A stretch of 64,000 nucleotides of DNA from assembly GCF_003946625.1 (NCBI RefSeq), contig NZ_RHOR01000010.1, positions 16,210-80,209 of the forward strand, in the 5' to 3' direction. Every line of letters starts with the position of its first letter. The stretch's first letter is position 1. The notes below the pieces were generated by a model. The model saw only the letters and a list, made by a program, of their open reading frames with translations, made no database searches and was not told the origin of the DNA. The position numbers were made by a program, and so were the translations under genes. This stretch comes from Companilactobacillus kedongensis. GTDB lineage: Bacteria > Bacillota > Bacilli > Lactobacillales > Lactobacillaceae. Shown one piece after another: positions 62,192 through 64,000 of the stretch.

Positions 62192-63033
62192 AAGTATTGA
62201 AACCCTCCTATCAAGATTGGCATTACTATTAAGCACACATTCATTAAACCGACTAAGGTATTTATACCAAAGAAAATTTGAACATTTGACGATCCGAAAT
62301 CAACCTTACCAACTTTAAAAAATATCATCATTGCATCAAAAACTATAGTTAAAAGACTAATTGTCATTAAAATATAGTCCGTTTTATTACATTTAAAATG
62401 ACGTTTGAAACCCTTTTTTCCATAACCTTTAGTAGTCAAAACATCCGACATGTTCATAAAATTAGCAATCGATTTATTTAAAACAATCTCCAATAAATTC
62501 AATTGTTTAGTCAATTTATTTTCCTTTTGATTACTTCTAAACTTGTATAGGAACTTAGTATCATTAAAAATATCAATTATCTTAGGAATAAATTTGACCG
62601 TTAAGATAAAGATAATTGCAATACTTCGTAGGCTCCGCGATAACAGATCAAAAATAATTTTCACGTTGGTTAAAGCGTCATAAATATAAAACGCTAAAAG
62701 CAAATTCACGAAAGAAAATGCTAGAATAACGGCATTCAATAATGATTCACTCGTCATTTTGAAAAATGGTAACTGAAATATAATTGTTGAACCACGTTGG
62801 TTGATGATTAGATTGAATAAAATCGTTGTGACAAAAATTATCACTGTAAATTTCAAATAATTTCGAGAATTATTTTGTTTTGTAAATACGGCAACTAATA
62901 GTAATGACAAAAAAATCATCACGATAATCACCGGATCATTGAACATTAAACTAGAGAGAATGATTACCAAAAGATAAGTCAGAATCGATAAATTATTTGT
63001 TGACTGTTGAAAACCAAAAAAAAGTCTTTTCAC
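62125..63033 (-). CDS. ECF transporter T component
   Basis: 302 residues from a GTG at 63033 (GGAGAGGAG upstream; a longer frame has no site). Five or more membrane helices and the coupling-helix region SRSLRSIAIIFILTVKFIPKI with a basic stretch (KFRSNQKENKLTKQ), then DVLTTKGYGKKG, the typical ATPase-contact block. It joins the S component to the ATPases. First gene of the module; no cobalamin riboswitch is visible upstream. Confidence 0.85.
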   Translation of the reverse strand: MKRLFFGFQQSTNNLSILTYLLVIILSSLMFNDPVIIVMIFLSLLLVAVFTKQNNSRNYLKFTVIIFVTTILFNLIINQRGSTIIFQLPFFKMTSESLLNAVILAFSFVNLLLAFYIYDALTNVKIIFDLLSRSLRSIAIIFILTVKFIPKIIDIFNDTKFLYKFRSNQKENKLTKQLNLLEIVLNKSIANFMNMSDVLTTKGYGKKGFKRHFKCNKTDYILMTISLLTIVFDAMMIFFKVGKVDFGSSNVQIFFGINTLVGLMNVCLIVMPILIGGFQYLWWKWYVSKISVSNMPTVKNFR

Positions 63034-63119
63034 AGATTCGATCTCCTCTCCATTCGTTAGCATATTTAAGAATACCACAATTTAAACCTAATATTCTTAA
63101 CGACAAAAACGCTTATATA

Positions 63120-63209
63120 TCGGTGAACCACATGGCACTGAAGTACCATGCTTCTAGGAACGTTCCAGACTTGCCAACTAGTATTTCAACTAGTTGATAG
63201 CGGTCAGAA
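63120..63209 (-). ncRNA. probable omega-RNA scaffold of the tnpB element
   Basis: After the tnpB stop the minus strand has three compact hairpins: CAACTAG/CTAGTTG (63175-63196), the palindrome GGAACGTTCC (63157-63166) and CATGG-C-AC/GT-A-CCATG (63131-63150), then the element end. TnpB systems carry their guide RNA scaffold here, the guide being the flank beyond the end. Exact ends are uncertain. Confidence 0.5.
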
Positions 63210-64000
63210 CTATCTTACTAAGGCTTGTACCAAACCTGTATTTAGAATATTTTTACTGGCGTTTATATCTCGGTCATGATGAGCGTGACAACTTGGACAC
63301 GTCCACGCACGTACATCTAATTCATGTTTACCGTCATCATAGCCACATTGGGAACATATTTGACTAGTCTTGTACGGATCAATTACAACTAATTGTTTGC
63401 CATACCAAGCACACTTGTATTCTAACATCAGGCGTAGTTCACGCCATGATTGGTTAGAGATGGCACGAGCCAAGTTATGCTTTTTAAGCAATTCGTTGGT
63501 CTTAATATCCTCAATAACGATAGTATCGTAAGAATTGACTAGTTCAGCCGTTATTTTATGCAAATAATCTTTGCGTTGGTTAGCGACTTTCTCACTGTAC
63601 TTGGCTACCATGACTTTAGCTTTTTGGTAATTCCTATACTGGTCCAATGACTTGGGTTCTAATAGTCCAAGTTTCTTTTGTTTTTGAATGTCTTTGAATG
63701 CTAGAAACCTTCGTCTAGCCAGTTTCTTTTCCCATTGGTGTTTCTTATACTCAATCAATTTATCGAACCTAATAGTTTGATACTTTTGACCGTCAGAAGT
63801 TATCACCAGGTCGGAGACGCCAACATCTAGTCCAACTTTTTTGTTAGTCCTCTTGATTGCTTGGTTCTCGCAATCAAGAGATAAGACGGCGTAGTATTTG
63901 TTGGTACTAGACTTACGAATTGTGACTGCTTTGATCTTGCCAACTATCTTTCGACCGGCACGATAACGCAAGTAGCCTAACTTAGGTAGCTTAATGAAAT
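63210..64000 (-). CDS. tnpB: TnpB RNA-guided nuclease (5' end beyond window)
   Basis: At least 263 residues; the frame is open to the window edge, reading FIKLPKLGYLRYRAGRK, the strand before the RuvC domain. RuvC residues are all present: Asp in VGLDVGVSDLV, Glu in IVIEDIKTNEL, Asp in HHDRDINASKNIL. The zinc ribbon has CSQCG and CPSC. TnpB cuts DNA guided by a transposon-derived RNA. The intact triad argues for activity; the N-terminal domain is not visible. Confidence 0.9.
   Translation of the reverse strand, partial: FIKLPKLGYLRYRAGRKIVGKIKAVTIRKSSTNKYYAVLSLDCENQAIKRTNKKVGLDVGVSDLVITSDGQKYQTIRFDKLIEYKKHQWEKKLARRRFLAFKDIQKQKKLGLLEPKSLDQYRNYQKAKVMVAKYSEKVANQRKDYLHKITAELVNSYDTIVIEDIKTNELLKKHNLARAISNQSWRELRLMLEYKCAWYGKQLVVIDPYKTSQICSQCGYDDGKHELDVRAWTCPSCHAHHDRDINASKNILNTGLVQALVR

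Larger units (their letters stand above)
63120..64000 (-). mobile_element. IS605-type element, right end (partial, runs off the window)
   Basis: tnpB with its 3' hairpins and a likely right end near 63123 (GTGAACC). The left end, and any tnpA, are beyond the window. It inserted upstream of the ECF T-component gene. Confidence 0.7.

Noticed and set aside
59770..63120. Cobalamin riboswitch before the ECF or PduO genes.
   Set aside because: No B12-box-like sequence or sufficient leader was found in 59770-59890 or 63034-63120.
1..64000. CRISPR arrays, tRNA or rRNA genes.
   Set aside because: No regularly spaced short direct repeats, cloverleaf-like sequences or rRNA-like stretches were seen.

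Overview
The window is low-GC chromosomal DNA of a lactic acid bacterium in the Lactobacillaceae. WxL-domain surface proteins, a DUF916/DUF3324 protein, L-type lectins, a GH65 sugar phosphorylase, ECF transporter modules, strong GGAGG ribosome-binding sites and many Rho-independent terminators all fit a Companilactobacillus/Lactiplantibacillus-like organism. The genus is inferred from gene content, not measured. I see no rRNA, tRNA, CRISPR array or prophage.

Layout. 1-9 kb: tail of an alpha/beta hydrolase, an oxidoreductase/DHA2 efflux operon, a GNAT acetyltransferase, a DUF2252-ppk1 (polyphosphate kinase) pair, and a large Ig-like surface protein with a degenerate WxL end. 9.6-15.4 kb: a complete acid-sugar cassette (DUF1537 kinase, KdgT-type permease, PdxA-family dehydrogenase) divergent from a PrpR-N/Fis regulator with an atypical AAA+ core; the shared intergenic region carries a cre-like site and GTTTC/GAAAC palindromes. 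15.5-20.7 kb: small membrane, metabolic and helical proteins, some resembling bacteriocin immunity proteins. 20.7-26.2 kb: a second Ig-like WxL-type protein, a decayed quinone reductase, and an osmoprotectant ABC transporter divergent from an Rrf2 regulator with an operator at its promoter. 26.7-30.3 kb: a short UvrA paralogue and an NmrA-like reductase. 30.5-52.6 kb: the main surface locus, with a small WxL protein, a DUF916/DUF3324 anchor, a small acidic protein and four L-type-lectin/WxL proteins, interspersed with an ACT regulator, a LysM protein, a MerR/oxidoreductase/flavodoxin divergon, a GH65 phosphorylase and an amidohydrolase. 52.8-58.4 kb: a MATE pump, an esterase/GPH sugar symporter operon and a MarR regulator. 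58.5-63.1 kb: cob(I)alamin adenosyltransferase, ECF S component, glycerol facilitator, ECF dual ATPase and T component. 63.1-64 kb: right end of an IS605-type element with a tnpB running off the window.

The most unusual signal is a family of roughly 160-180 bp, GC-richer, strongly structured intergenic repeats. There are seven full copies and one fragment, mostly in head-to-head pairs (26.2/26.5, 44.9/45.2, 54.2/54.5 and 57.6/57.8 kb). Their hairpin stems differ between copies but stay paired by compensatory changes, while certain loops stay constant. This is the signature of a selected RNA (or DNA) structure, and I cannot assign it to a family I know.

Regulatory links visible in the DNA include shared GTTTAAAC palindromes at the GH65 phosphorylase and GPH symporter promoters, cre-like sites at several carbon genes and one surface-protein gene, two MerR-type promoters with 19-bp spacers, and leader structures (hairpins, a terminator, a 16-codon upstream ORF) before the DUF916 and small WxL genes.
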